Below the pieces are notes generated by a model that had not been told where the DNA came from, did not search any database, and was given only the letters and a program-made list of their open reading frames with translations. Below, one piece after another: positions 1-10,971 of a stretch of DNA of 64,000 nucleotides. The translations under genes were made by a program, and so were the position numbers. Numbering within the stretch: position 1 is the first letter of the stretch; each line of letters begins with the position of its first letter. Origin of the DNA: Axinella damicornis (taxonomy: Eukaryota > Porifera > Demospongiae > Axinellida > Axinellidae); NCBI GenBank assembly GCA_963931865.1, contig OZ007514.1, positions 4,208,084-4,272,083 on the forward strand. Direction: 5' to 3'.

Positions 1-180
1 TGTGTGCTGCTCCTCTGCTGCGGGCCCAGTGGCTTAGTGGTATGAGCATCTGACTAGTATCCAGAAGGTCTTTTGGGTTCGAATCCCTGCTGGTCCCAAA
101 AATTTTTCAGTGGATTAATTTCTCTCTCTCTCATCACTTACTATCAAGCATGTCCTAACTGAGCTTCAGTAATTATCAGC
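1..180 (+). mobile_element. tRNA-derived SINE copy
   Basis: Bases 22-97 can be read as a tRNA-like domain. There is an A-box-like stretch (tggcttagtggta), a B box (ggttcgaatcc), and 5' and 3' ends (gggccca and tggtccca) that mostly pair as an acceptor stem. After it come an AT-rich link, a CT-rich run and a tail. A second copy of the whole arrangement, including the segment upstream of the tRNA part, lies on the minus strand at 52740-52900. A functional tRNA gene is unlikely because similarity between the copies runs well beyond the tRNA part. The 5' end may be cut by the window edge. Confidence 0.7.
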
Positions 181-228
181 CATCTCACAAGGTTTTATAC
201 CTCATGTTGGTTAATTGTTGTTTCATAG

Positions 229-3200
229 GTTTTGCTGTCAGATACTGGAAAAACCCAGAAGCTCGGGGTCGCCCTGAAGGGAATGATGTAATGTGAACAC
301 CTTTTGTTTGTGTGGTGATTTGTGAGCACAGTATTGATGGACAGTGTGCAACAAAATGGATGTATGGTAGCTAGAATTGTGAGTTATGCTTGCGATGGTC
401 CCAAGCTTGGTTCTCTCGAGAGGAGCCCAGTTCCCCAGATGTGGTATGTATAAGTATGGTTAAATGCCAGCAAGTATGGAACTACTTAGGTCATAAAACA
501 GTTATGTATACTGTCCCCCCTACATTTCTTTTTTCGTTGTACATGTATCTGTGGGAAAAGATGTAAGGGAGTTTTTAGGGAGTTGTTCTCCCGTGTCCTC
601 TTCAGTTTCTTCAGAGGGATTGACCTTTACATATGTATGTCCTGATCTTGACACAAACCCCATCCTAATTGCAAAGGGCATTATTTTGCTCAATTATTGT
701 TAAAATGATTTTGCCAATTCATATCCAGTTTAATAAACACTATACCCTCGTATGATGATATCATTATTAGCTATGGCTTAGTTCATGGTGAAGTGTGTAC
801 TAACCTCTATTCTAGGATGCTGAAGAACATGAAAGCGATAGTACAGGACATTAAAGATGCAGACATTTCAGACTACTCTGAGTCCCAGCTGGACAGTCTG
901 GCGATGAAGTGTCCGGATGAGTTGGAGGTTAGTGGTTTAATATGGACGCTCACAGTACATTTGGAGTTAATCATAATGTAATGGGGGCTGTAGCAAAACA
1001 ACAAACAAAATTAAACAAAATGAGATTCATTGACTCCAGGTTTTTGCTTTTCATGTGATTCATAGACCCCACCAAGGGCCTCAAGAAAACAAACGAAACA
1101 AAAACAGGCCAGCTTTTTTGGAAAAACTCGAGCTGCTGCAGACTCACCGTGGTGGCAAACATACTTGTGTATTCCGGCCCACTCCCACACACCTGTGTTG
1201 CTTGTAGCTAGTTCTCCCGCCTTCAGTTCACTTGAGCAATAGGTTGAGAAGGTGTTGTCGACAGTGAGTCTTTTGAGACTGGAATTCAGCCCATTTGTTG
1301 GTTGAAGTTGGAAGATCTGTAAGCAAAGCTCCACCTTTTTTCGGTAACTTAGAGGTACATACAGAGCCAGCGCTCTTTTGAAGAAGCCTTACTGATTCTC
1401 ATAAGAAGCCTTCAGGTTTGTCGTGCAGCTACGCCGCAAACGAATGTCAGAAAAGTGTTCCGAATCTCTGCATCAATTATAAGACACATACTGTATGTTG
1501 ATGATAAATATTTTGACTTGTGTTCACAAATAGAGTGACTGATAATAATATATCCCTGCATGTTTTTTTGCTTTCAACAGGAAAAGTTTTTGAAGAAACA
1601 GAAAAAGGACAAATTGCGATTCCCAGAAAAAGACTTGCTGGACATTGTCTCCATTCCTGAGTAAGTGTATAAGATCCAGGTGAGTAGGCAGATGGAAGGT
1701 TTCAATCCAGTGTTCAACCATTTGCAGTGCCGAAAAGTGAGAGAGAGCATGGTATCACATGAGTGATGTCAGACTTCAAAGGATAGTCATGTGCGTGAAT
1801 AGGATAGAGGTGGAAGCTAATAAGGATTCTGACATGCAAAGCAATCGGTAAGTTGGGTCATAAGGGTGGAATACCCGCTGGCATTACAGATAGGCTTGGT
1901 CTACCGAGGCAAGAGCCTCCTAGGGAATGCTTTGGAGGAGGCATATTGTTGACCGCACAGGAGAAACCACCTGAAGATACGGACTAGATGGGCACCATAA
2001 CCATCAGAGCTTCTCCATATCCACACCGTCTGCACGCCCCACGAGTCCATGGTGGGACCATTTGAAGTTTCGTATTCGGCTTTTTCAGCGATTCTCCTGC
2101 GTAGAGGAGTGACTGTAGGTGTGGTCTATGCAGTAATACTCAGAAGTTGAAATAGTCTCACGACGGACTCGAACAGCGTGTGGACGGTGCAATCACGGAG
2201 AACAATGACGGTGCCTGTCCAGTCCCGTATCTACAGCTAGTTTCTCCTGTGCCGATCCTGTTCAGTTTTTAGTCCCTGATCATCATGTTGTTGCAACCCC
2301 CTTGCACAGGTATCCAGTTCGACTTCGCCTGATGCAAATGAAGTTTCGACTTCAAAGGGAGAGAATTGAAGAAACTATTCTGGAACCCTTGAAAGCGATA
2401 CAGAAAGCACTGGAGTGTAAGCACAAAATAAGGGAATCCTGACACGCTAAGAGCATTTTCTAGTGCCGTGCAACTTCAAACAAATGCACTGAACAATTTA
2501 GATGGCTTGTCATACTCCACCTCCCGAAAAACTACCATTACCCATCATCAGTCTCATCCCGTAGCAAAATTCATTGGGTAATGGCAGTTTCCTTGTTTCT
2601 TTGGCTTTCTGAGAGGTAGAGTACGTATGTATAAGGCTGTCAATTTGTTGTCAAGTCTGACAAAAGTACCAAATCGGTTTTGGCATAGTTATAATTGTGG
2701 TTTAAGAACATGCGAGCTCTTTCTTGCAGTGTTGAGTGAGTGCGAGGAGTCCAGTGTTGCTCTACTCAGAATGCTCCACCTCATTCTCATTGTGGGGAAC
2801 TTCATCAATGGAGTAAGTACTTGGGCCAACCAATCATAAAATACAAGTACTTTATGTAATGGCATGCAACTGCATGTCCACGCTTTTCATACGTAAGTGG
2901 CAAAACCAGTGGTGGAGATGAATGAGGCTGGAGTTTGTACATATACGAAAAATGTTTCTGGAGCTTGACTTCAGTCTTCTGGCTCACATCTCCTGTGGCT
3001 TTACTTTATGTGGTCTTGCAAAATTCCATTTGCGGTGGAAACGCAGCAGAATAGCAGACTGAAACAGTTTACGAAGTACAGCATATTTTAAAGATGCGTA
3101 CCATGCATACCATGCATACCGTGCATACCATGCATACCGTGCATACCATGCATACCATGCATACCATGCATAGCATGCAGTATTCAGATCCAGTTGAGAA

Positions 3201-6200
3201 AGCAGCACAAGCTGATTGTAGAGAGGTGGCCCTACATACACACATGTAGCCTCGTTCCCAGGCCCCGCCAAGCTTTTTGTCGCTAAAAGTACGGAAAAAC
3301 GGGAGAGGGCCTGGGATAATTTATCACGTGCGTGACGTCAGGGTAGAGAGAAGGGTAGAGAGAACTTAATTGAACGTGGGCACACTGACCGCAAATATGC
3401 AGCGCGAAGCCGGCTCATTCAGCGCTCGACCGTTAGCTGCGTGGAGATCAACGGTAGCCGTGCCTTGGCAGTCTATGTGAACAGTAAGTGTCGAGAACGA
3501 CTCATACAAACCTGGAAACGGGTCATTTTGGCGTTCAAATTCAGCCACTTCTCAGCAAGGCCATGGAACGACCGTCTTGGCGTCTCACGCAGAGCAGAAC
3601 CTGGTGCTATTCGGGAGTCTTCGAGCAGGAATAATGCGGCTGCTGTGTGGTACGGGGCAACGTGATAGCGCTGTCAGCGATATAATAGCCTCAAATAAGA
3701 ACTACACGCACTGGTACAGAATTATAGTGTATTCATGCATGACTTGCGGTTTTGATCGCCCACACACAATTAAACGTGACGTTTCTCACATGACAAAATA
3801 TCCCAGGCTCTCCCCCTTTTTCTCAATTTTTGTCCGCGCGTGGGAGAGCCTGGGAACGAGGCTAGGCCCTACGTAGGTCCCGAACTTGCTGCAGTAAGTA
3901 CTTTAGCTAGTAAATGTAGCTATTGTAATGTGAATGAACCAAGTACCGGATTGACCCCACCCCTTTACAGAATACGGATGCTGGCAAGGCACACGGGTTT
4001 GTCATCACATCATTGCCGTCTCTTTGTGATACTCTGACCAATGTCGGGAAGAGAAGTGCAGGGGTCAACTTCCTCCACTACCTAGCACTGGTTCGTGAGA
4101 ACAGTGAGCACTAGCTATGATCTGAGGTTCATTCTGTGTCTTGGCACCTCTTTTGAGGAGTAGAAAAGACTTAACCTCGTTCCCAGGCCTCCACCCAGAT
4201 TTTATCTTACATCCATTGAGAAAAATCTCCACGGCTGCGAGATAAAACCTTTTCTCCACGACTGTGAGATAAAATCTGGGTGGAGGCCTGTGAACGAGGC
4301 TAGATAAGACTGCTGGACTGGATACTGGGTCGACTCACCTTTAGTATACACACTCGAAAGAAATTGAAGCAAACCTATACACATACAGCCACTGTATGCT
4401 GTCTTTATCAAGTTATAGACAATGGACAAGCATATGAGAGACCTAAGAGAATTAAATTACTCTGATGCCAGACTGCAAGTTCAAAAGAGATGGCTGAAGG
4501 AAAGTGGCCTGAAATTAGTTTACCTGATGAATCTTCATGCTCACGCATGGAGCATGTGTGTATGACAGGTGAGTCAGAATATCATAAGAGTGCATGAAAA
4601 AATTAGTACAGAAATCCAGTCCAGTCCAGAATAGCCAGTCCACTAACTGTAGTATGAGCCCTTCTCTGGGGTGTTAAGGTTATGGGATCCCCGCGCGGTG
4701 GGCGTGGCCAGACAATTTGTTCAAGCCCATTTTTCTCGCACAGAAAGTATGCTAGTGAAATCAAACTTTCTCGACACAAAGAAGGGAGGGTAGACAACAT
4801 GCAGACTAATCATCATTACAGTAGCTCACACTGTAGCCGTTGTACGCTGGTTAAATCGGTTCCAGCAAACTATTCGCCAAAAATCTCCAGTGCGAAGACC
4901 GCCAGCAACTCGATTCTACTGCTGGGAGACACGCCATAAGAAGCTCTAGGGCGGGAGGGACGTAAGCGTTTTGTGGCTAGGTTGAGCAGTCCTCGAAAGA
5001 ACGACTCTTGAGTGCGAATAACCGCCATCTGGAATACAGCGTCGTATAACTTCGGAACGGTCATCGGTATTTACAAAAACACTTCGTCCGGCCCTTTCTA
5101 TACAGTTTGTGCCTATTTCAATACGGTCTTCCAAGTCCAGGTCGGATCACACGGCTTTATTTTTGGCGACAAAAAAAACTATGAAATAGCGCTTAATTAA
5201 GTATACGGCGCGCGTATCCGCGTGCAGGGATCCCGTAACCTTAAGGCCTGCATTATTCGATTAATGTTATACGGAATGTACACGGAATTACGTAATAGTG
5301 CATGGAGAAAGCTAATGGCGGTGTTTAGTACTGAACGAAGTGAAGTCTGCTAGTTTGTCTCTCTCAGCGATAGCTGTAGCTTCGTTTTTTGCTAGTTGTA
5401 GTCATCACCTTTGGTAGTTCCTTACGTGAATCCGTGCCGTCGCTCCTGCATTGAGTTCAAACGGCAGTACATCAGTCAATCATGGCCGCGGAATTAAGGA
5501 CTATAATTGTGGCGATGATTCTGGAGGCGCGCAGCGGCTAGCTTGGGCACTGCTTTCGGTATGAAATTTATATTAATGAAGTGTCTTGATGATTTATTGT
5601 ATTTCACCGAGCAGGATGTCGATTATCCATGTAGTTTCTGTTAAGGACGGCATTGTATCGGCACAGAATACACACAAAAACGGATTTTTCGCTGTATCTC
5701 TGTTTACTCGTGGAATTGAAAAACCCAACTCGGTGGAATTTGAGTATCCTGAGTAAGCATTCTTTTGAGGCTATAGCTGTCCTGCCTGCTATCCTGCTAC
5801 ACCGTCCAGTTCTCTCAACAGCTGTCTGGACAGTCCATCTTCAGTGGGCGTGTCTAAGAGCACGTGCTTTGGCACGTGACTAATTCAATTAGCGATTGTG
5901 AGCTAAAAGTCCAACACATTGAACAATTGTACAAAAGTGCAGTTTTGTTTATTCACATCAGAGTTGCAGTACAATATGTTTCAGACAAAATGTACACAAA
6001 ATAGCAATCTGCCTGGCCTTAACACCCCAGAGTTGCCTGACTACAGCTTGGTGTTCGGCCAGTGCTTGCACTAAAGATTTAATATGTTTGTTCCGCGCAA
6101 TTTAGGAATTTGCGCAATCTCGAGATTGCGCTGCGCATTTCGGAATCCCGAAATTGCGTGCCAATCTCGAGATTGTGCAATATTGCTGCGCAATCTCGAG

Positions 6201-9200
6201 ATTGCGCAGCAACACTGCGCAATCTCGAGATTGCACAGTGACAAGATTGCGCAATCTCGAGATTGCGCAGTGACAAGATTGCACAATCTCGAGATTCCTG
6301 ACCAAACCCCGCTGTTTCACCAAAAACCAGGAAGCACAGGTATCTGCTATGGGGTCGTTCCATAGTCTGTGGATAATCTTCTGGCCCTTCTCACATGCTA
6401 TGGTCTTGCTGGTTTGGCAGCCATTCTCCCCGAATCGCTCCCAACAAAATCTCTCAAAAAGCTCCCACTGCTGATTGATAGACGACATCACTCACAGTAA
6501 TAGATCGCATTATGTCACGTCTGGAGCAGGAGACTGCTTGTATAAACGGTTTCCGTCCCGCGAGCGCACTAGCTGTCAACCACATGGCTAAGGTCAAAAG
6601 TTTGAAGATTGTGCAATACGTTTGCGCAATCTCAGGATTGTTTGCGCAATCTCGAGATTGGCAAGCAATTTCGGGATTCCAAGAATGCGCTGCACAATCT
6701 CGAGATTGCGCAAATTCCTAAATTGCGCGGAACATGTTCACTGCTAAGTTTGGTGGGTGGGTGTACTTTCGTGCATGTATGTACCATGCAGTGGTATTTG
6801 TGTGTAGGAGGTGTATGATTTATATATCTGCATGCCTTTACATTTCTAACAGGTATGTGAAAGGCACAAGTGTACAGATCTGCTGGAGCTACCAAGCAAA
6901 CTCTCCTACGCAGTGGGGCAGGCGAGCATGTACGTCCATTTCTCAAGCACATCCCTTGTATTCTTTGCTCAAAGTGATATGGAAATACAGTATTTCCGCA
7001 AATAGACACCGCCTTTGAATAAACGCCACACTAGTGGAGGTGCTGAGTGAAATAAACACCACCCTTGAGTAAACGCCATGGCCCTGATCATGGATTAAGC
7101 GTGTGCGCAAAGTATGATGTACTCGATACACGTGGACAATTTGTATGTCTTCTGGATACGTAGTTGTAAGAAGTTGATAGTCGTGGAAGTTTCATTCTCC
7201 TCCAGCTCCTCGTCATCCTCCATACCCACGAAGGGATCTTCCTCACCATCGTCCTCGCCCTGTGTGTTGCTTTGTTGCAAAGCGACGGCTAGTCAAAAAA
7301 CTCGAAGCTTTGCTCCAGCTGCAGACATTACTTGGCCGAATCTTATCCATTTTGAGTTGGTGCTTTGTTTGTTTCTTGACTGGCGTTTTTAACAGCCATA
7401 CTTTCTCACCAGCATGTTGACACACTTCGACGGGGAACGCTAGGGATGCTGCATACGCAGCACGGTCATACTGCCCAAAGTAATAAATTCTTTCCGTGTA
7501 TCTTGGTGCCATCAATCTCTCACCTATGAACAACACACATACGTACGTAAATGCATTTTTAACTCTTTACCAACCACAAGGAACTGCTTACAAAGAGACC
7601 ACAATGGCAGTGAACCTCATTCCCTGGCACCCACCAGGAGCTTTGGGCCTGGAAATGAGGCCATCATTGGCTGGTAAAGGAGTGAATTCTAGTAGTTAGT
7701 TTTTATTTCCTTCTGGCTACTATTAGGCATTCGTTTGTTCAGCTGAAAATACTGGCGGAAGAGTACAGGGCTGATCTTGGTGACAAGGTGTGTCCCGGTG
7801 TTGGCAATTATTTACTGTTCTGTGCAAATTGGAATTTGTACAATCTCAAGATTGTACAACCAGTCTTACAGTAATGACCATTATCATCTGTTTGCATTGA
7901 CAGCCGGAAGGCAGGGATGAACCAGATGTTGTGGGCAATGACACTAAGACCAGTCAGACAACTCAACATGAGAGTGAGGAGGAGGAGGAGGAGGAGCAGG
8001 ACAACCCATTTGCCCGAGCAAAGTCTAAGTTAAAGAAAGCAGAGACCAGAACTCCTCCCAATAAGATGAACCTGTACAAGGAGCTGGACAGGCTGAAAAA
8101 GAAGAAGTCAACAGCTAAATTGCAGCACCAGCTTCAAGACTTCTTGCCGGTATCTTACATTTGATGTATGTACGCACGTTGGTGCCCAGTTTAAATTGCT
8201 TCATTCCCAGGCCTCCACACCCAAACTTTGCCACTTTCGTCCTGCAAGCGGCAAAAGCTGGGTGCGGAGGCCTGGGAACGAGGCTACAGTTTAAATACAA
8301 TATCATGTACATGCATGTACTCAAGGTTACGGGCTTGTTGCGTGGTGCATGGCCGTGTCTGACAATATTATTTCAACCCCATTTTTCTTGCACAGAAGTT
8401 AAGCTACGTATTATAATAGAACTTACTCAACATAAAGCAGGGAGGGTAGTCAACGTGCACACTAAACATCATCATAGCTACATAGTAGCTTTACACACTG
8501 GAACCATTGTACGGTAGTTAACTATTCCAGCCAATTGAACTGATATGCAAGATCAGTACACATCTTTAAGATTGATGTCGAGATTTGGAAACCTTTTCGT
8601 CGCTGGTCCAGGTTTCCGTTACAAACGTATCTTTTCTGATTCTCGTAAGAAGCCTTCCAGTTTTCGGAACAAGTCTTCCGGTTTGTGGCAAAGTAAACAA
8701 ATATCGGAAAAGCGCTCTGAATCTCAGCATCAATCTTATAGACGCGTACCGTACGCCTGTACAACGTTTTGCATTATAATATTATTATAGCAGTGACACA
8801 ATATTAATCACCCATTAATTTGTTGGCAGGAAGCGGAGAAGTTTCTTGATGAAGTTGACACTCTGGTTCGCCAGATTGATGAGGCGACATTGGGGGCTCA
8901 GAAGTACTTCTGTGACGACTCTGACGAGCACACCAAGGAAGAGTTCCTCAAGGAGGTCTTTGAGAGCCTCTCAGGATTTATGGTGCAATTCAGACAGGCT
9001 TGTAAGGTATGTGGAGGTTTTCTTACCCATTCCGTAGCATGCATAATGGAATTAAATACTGGGTTCTTTAAAATATTATGGAAGCCTGGAGAATGTATAA
9101 TTTATACCACATCTACCATAACTATAATGATGATAGGCGTGGGTTATGTAATCGGATAGCTACGGTACGCGTTTTCATGGAAGCCTGGAGAATGTATAAT

Positions 9201-10415
9201 TTGTGCCACATCTACCATAACTATAATTATGACGATAGGCGTGGGTTATGTAATCGGATAGCTATGGTACGCGTTTTTAAGATTGATACCGTGATTCAGA
9301 ATGCCTTTCTGATTCACATTTATGGCGCGACTTTGCCCAAATCAGAAGGCTTCTTCCAGAAGGCTTCTTCCAAAAACCGGAAGGCTTCTTCTGAGAATCT
9401 GAAAGTTTCTTCCGAAGACGCAAAAGGCTTCTTCCAAAAATTCCAGGCTTACAGGCTTTGTGGGTACCTAAATCTAAAAAGAAAACGGTGCAGCTTCGAT
9501 CGCTTGCGGATCTTCCGAAGTTCATTTAGGCCTTCCATGTTCGCATTTAGGTCTTCCATGTATGCACTTGTAACGGAATTCCAGACCAATAATGGAAAAG
9601 GTTTATAATCGTGACATCATTTTAAAGACGCATACCGTAAGATGGGCATGATCATGATCCTGGATATTATTTTTAGACAGAGCCTATAGAAGCAGAAGTT
9701 CACTTTGATATCATGCAGTTGTAAATAAAATTTTATCCTGCATCGCAGAGAGGAAGATAGTGTGTGATCTTGTGGTTGGGTTCCCGCCACAGGTGAACAA
9801 AGAAGAGCAGCCGTTTGGGCGCCGGGTAGCCGCTGATGGTGGTGAAGAGGATGTTGCTAATGCAGCTGTGTTGGTGATTACCGGATCTAAACTAGCTGTT
9901 CCGTGGCTGGCGCTGAGCTCTTTAAGGATTGCAACGGACTCAGCTGGAATGGATGGTGACGATCAGCCAGACGGAGATGATGAGCCAGACAGTGGCCCAG
10001 GAATGACAGTATGTCCTTTCATTATGATTTCATGTTTACGTACCGGTATGCGTGTATGTGTCCGTTACTGAGATCAACAGCCTAAAGCCATATAGAATTG
10101 AAGCCACTCGACCTTGAGTCAAACGCATCAGCTCCAAGGCCACAGGCAATACGAATCTGAGAAGAAGATTATAGAAGAGCTAGAGCATGTGCAGCAAACC
10201 ACTGCCCTAGTCCAGTTGATACCAAGGCGGACCGGACCATGTAGTTCTGGGTTGGACCCCGGATGTTAGCTTGACTGCTTTACACGCTACTCTTGAGGTG
10301 AATCTACGTTATTTTCCTTCAACAGCCCATGAATGAGCAAGCCCTGCTACAAGACCTGAGCAGTACTGTGGACAAGATGTACGAGATCATTAACAAAGAG
10401 AAGATTGAAATGTGA
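229..10415 (+). CDS. Formin, C-terminal half of FH2 domain (5' end outside window)
   Basis: Formins nucleate and elongate actin filaments through a dimeric FH2 domain. The exons I read are 229-287, 816-927, 1581-1660, 2310-2416, 2730-2812, 3971-4103 (or ending 4090), 7743-7787, 7904-8149, 8830-9006, 9793-10008 and 10326-10415 (TGA). Phases join cleanly except across the 4103-7743 gap, where one exon may be unrecognised. FH2 landmarks are visible in order: a piece like the ISVLDPK helix (VLLSDTGKTQKLGVALK), RLRLMQMKFR, the LILIVGNFING helix, GFVITSLPSLCDT, NFLHYLAL, and the terminal helical part from EAEKFLDEVDTL to GFMVQFRQACK. Odd: the exons at 7743-8149 put an acidic run of Glu and then Lys-rich helix into the late linker region. 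The tail ends in KEKIEM. The formin subclass cannot be assigned. FH1 and the N-terminus lie upstream of the window. Introns are full of transposon relics. Confidence 0.85.
1345..1500. repeat. Fragment of an AAGxCTTC-rich interspersed repeat
   Basis: This stretch shares with 8545-8763, 9255-9643 and 49530-49818 short runs of gaagcctt or aaggcttc together with the string ttccgaatctctgcatca (or its complement). It is a decayed member of one family whose ends carry a motif like ggtatgcgtctttaa. It lies in a formin intron and does not code. Confidence 0.45.
1956..2251. mobile_element. CACAGGAGAAA element, copy 1 (3-bp duplication CCG)
   Basis: This 296-bp non-coding element has terminal inverted repeats starting CACAGGAGAAA and ending TTTCTCCTGTG. 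It is flanked by CCG at 1953-1955 and 2252-2254. Two longer copies lie at 44326-44640 (flanks TTG) and 45793-46104 (flanks ATG), with strong internal similarity. A perfect 3-bp duplication at every copy is a cut-and-paste signature shared by CACTA/EnSpm and PIF/Harbinger elements. No transposase is encoded. Confidence 0.85.
3094..3180. repeat. 10-bp tandem repeat (ccatgcatac type)
   Basis: About eight tandem copies of a 10-bp unit, alternating accatgcata and accgtgcata, lie in a formin intron. The repeats open an artefactual minus-strand frame of repeated AWYAWY residues. Confidence 0.85.
3247..3864. mobile_element. Long member of the TAGCCTCG inverted-repeat family
   Basis: This 618-bp element starts TAGCCTCGTTCCCAGGC and ends CCTGGGAACGAGGCTA. 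The subterminal regions also pair: agagggcctgggata on the left with tatcccaggctctcc on the right. It resembles the 387-bp element at 37461-37847, including a nearby gtgacgtca. A clean target duplication is not visible. It lies in a formin intron. Confidence 0.7.
4172..4302. mobile_element. Foldback element, TAACCTCG termini, 9-bp duplication
   Basis: This 131-bp hairpin element begins taacctcgttcccaggc and ends gcctgtgaacgaggcta. It is flanked by gaaaagact at 4163-4171 and gataagact at 4303-4311, a 9-bp duplication with one mismatch. The arms pair over most of the length around a short loop. It belongs to the TAGCCTCG family. Confidence 0.8.
4678..5240. mobile_element. TTAA-flanked element, copy 1
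   Basis: This 563-bp element with ends ggttatgggatcccc and gggatcccgtaacc sits between TTAA at 4674-4677 and TTAA at 5241-5244. A nearly identical copy in the opposite orientation is at 38534-39106, and a decayed one at about 8324-8530. TTAA duplication is characteristic of piggyBac and Kolobok elements. Frames on both strands are short and look like shadows, so it is probably non-autonomous. Confidence 0.85.
5615..5752 (+). CDS. Exon-like segment inside the composite transposon, unidentified
   Basis: A strong acceptor (caccgagcag) precedes G-ATG, then 45 open codons beginning MSIIHVVSVKDGIVSAQ, then a strong donor (GA|GTAAGC). The peptide has ordinary composition (for example FFAVSLFTRGIEKP) and is not low-complexity. 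A GC-richer segment upstream has an ATG at 5482 that reads only 19 codons before a stop. The segment lies wholly inside the element bounded at 4664 and 6033. It could be a captured host exon, a transposase remnant or a separate small gene. I do not recognise it. Confidence 0.35.
6089..6734. mobile_element. Foldback element packed with CTCGAG-centred palindromes
   Basis: Long terminal inverted repeats (TGTTCCGCGCAATTTAGG at 6089 and its complement ending at 6734) bound this 646-bp element. TGTT at 6085-6088 and 6735-6738 may be a 4-bp duplication. About six copies of CAATCTCGAGATTG lie on the left (6114-6295) and two plus a degenerate one on the right (6628-6712). The centre (6300-6600) is unique and holds an open minus frame that begins MMSSINQQWELFERFCWERF near 6491. 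That frame may be a captured or remnant coding piece. It lies in a formin intron. Confidence 0.75.
6985..7540 (-). pseudogene. Possible relic of a DNA-transposon 3' end
   Basis: Bases 6985-7080 hold repeated motifs of the type aataaacgcc and aataaacacc, like the ends of some animal DNA transposons. Two overlapping minus frames follow (7095-7280 and 7243-7536). One contains an acidic stretch (GEEDPFVGMEDDEELEEN) like the tails of some transposases. No intact frame or catalytic motif is visible. Assignment is tentative. Confidence 0.25.
8196..8286. mobile_element. Foldback element, TAGCCTCG family, 9-bp duplication
   Basis: This 91-bp hairpin runs from ttgcttcattcccaggc to gcctgggaacgaggcta. 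It is flanked by a perfect 9-bp direct repeat cagtttaaa at 8187-8195 and 8287-8295. It lies in a formin intron just after the exon ending at 8149. Confidence 0.85.
8324..8530. mobile_element. Decayed copy of the TTAA-flanked GGTTACGGG element
   Basis: The start (aaggttacggg) and several internal blocks (ccatttttcttgcacagaa, gcagggagggtag, a string of acacactggaacc type) match the left half of the 4678-5240 element. The right half is absent. It is a truncated, diverged relic. Confidence 0.6.
8545..8763. repeat. Interspersed repeat, AAGxCTTC-rich family
   Basis: This copy is flanked by strings like agattgatgtcgagatt and agacgcgtaccgtacg, related in opposite orientation to 9255-9643 and 49530-49818. 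It is non-coding; frames on both strands reflect the repeated gaagcctt and ttccgg strings. Confidence 0.5.
9078..9278. repeat. Two-copy tandem duplication, 99-bp unit
   Basis: Two nearly identical units start atggaagcctggagaatg at 9078 and 9177 and end near gcggtacgcgtt-type strings. They abut the AAGxCTTC-rich repeat that follows. They lie in a formin intron. Confidence 0.85.
9255..9643. repeat. Interspersed repeat, AAGxCTTC-rich family, longest copy
   Basis: Starts near tacgcgtttttaagattga and ends near aaagacgcataccgtaag, so its ends are roughly inverted repeats. The centre holds several aaggcttcttcc units. The copy at 49530-49818 is collinear through the string tggtgcagcttcgat and the paired taggtcttcca strings. 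Probably a non-autonomous DNA element. It lies in a formin intron. Confidence 0.55.
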
Positions 10416-10969
10416 CTTACCTTTACGAGTTGTTGATTTTTACGCTGCTGCAGCTGCCCAACAGTTACTAGTGCTTTTTTTAGTCGTGCATTGTTTTTTG
10501 TGCTGATGAACTTGCTAGCTATAATAATTTAGGAATTTTGATGAAACTGATCTAGGATGTATATATAGGGGCTGCATGTATATCACATTCGAGAGTGGGA
10601 CAATGTATTGCTGCATGGGTTGTGTATACCTTCTGAGTTCAAACAAGGAAAAGTTTGTGTTAAGTGTGCAGTGGGTGTGGCACATTAATTTGCATGGAGT
10701 AGCTACCCTATATCAACAGTACGCGTACAATATTATGCATGCATGTGGCATGCGCAGATGAATGAGTTGTGAATAATTATTCTTACATAAATTCAGCATG
10801 ATTATTTTAGGGTTGTATTGGGTGTTGTGGTGAACCAAGTGGGTGTGACAGGATCGATCAAAGTTACATGTATGTCACAACAAAATTATAATTTACAAGG
10901 GTGGAGATAGTTCAATCTGTGAAACTTCAACATAGCGAGAGCTAAATCTCAGCACCCAATCAAAACGTA
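10416..10969. other. 3' flank of the formin gene
   Basis: AT-rich sequence between the formin stop and the TA-flanked element. It presumably includes the 3' untranslated region. No convincing coding sequence is seen; the frame at 10576-10761 has no splice context and an ordinary intergenic composition. Confidence 0.5.
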
Positions 10970-10971
10970 TA

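Larger units (their letters stand above)
4664..6033. mobile_element. Composite DNA element with CTCTGGGGTGTTAAGG ends, split by a TTAA element
   Basis: The strings ctctggggtgttaagg (left, 4664) and ccttaacaccccagag (right, to 6033) are inverted repeats. The left arm is interrupted exactly at its TTAA by the 563-bp element at 4678-5240. If that element is removed, the left terminus reads ctctggggtgttaaggcctg, matching the right one. Without the insert the element is about 0.8 kb. It carries one exon-like segment at 5615-5752. The flanking duplication could not be settled. Confidence 0.65.

Noticed and set aside
22..97. Functional tRNA gene
   Set aside because: The acceptor stem has a mismatch and the similarity to the 52740-52900 copy continues well outside the tRNA region, so it is a SINE head.
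6071..6721. Frames of repeated SRDCA / NLEIAQ residues on both strands
   Set aside because: They translate the CTCGAG palindromes of a foldback element. Only the central MMSSINQQWELFERF part might be genuine coding sequence.
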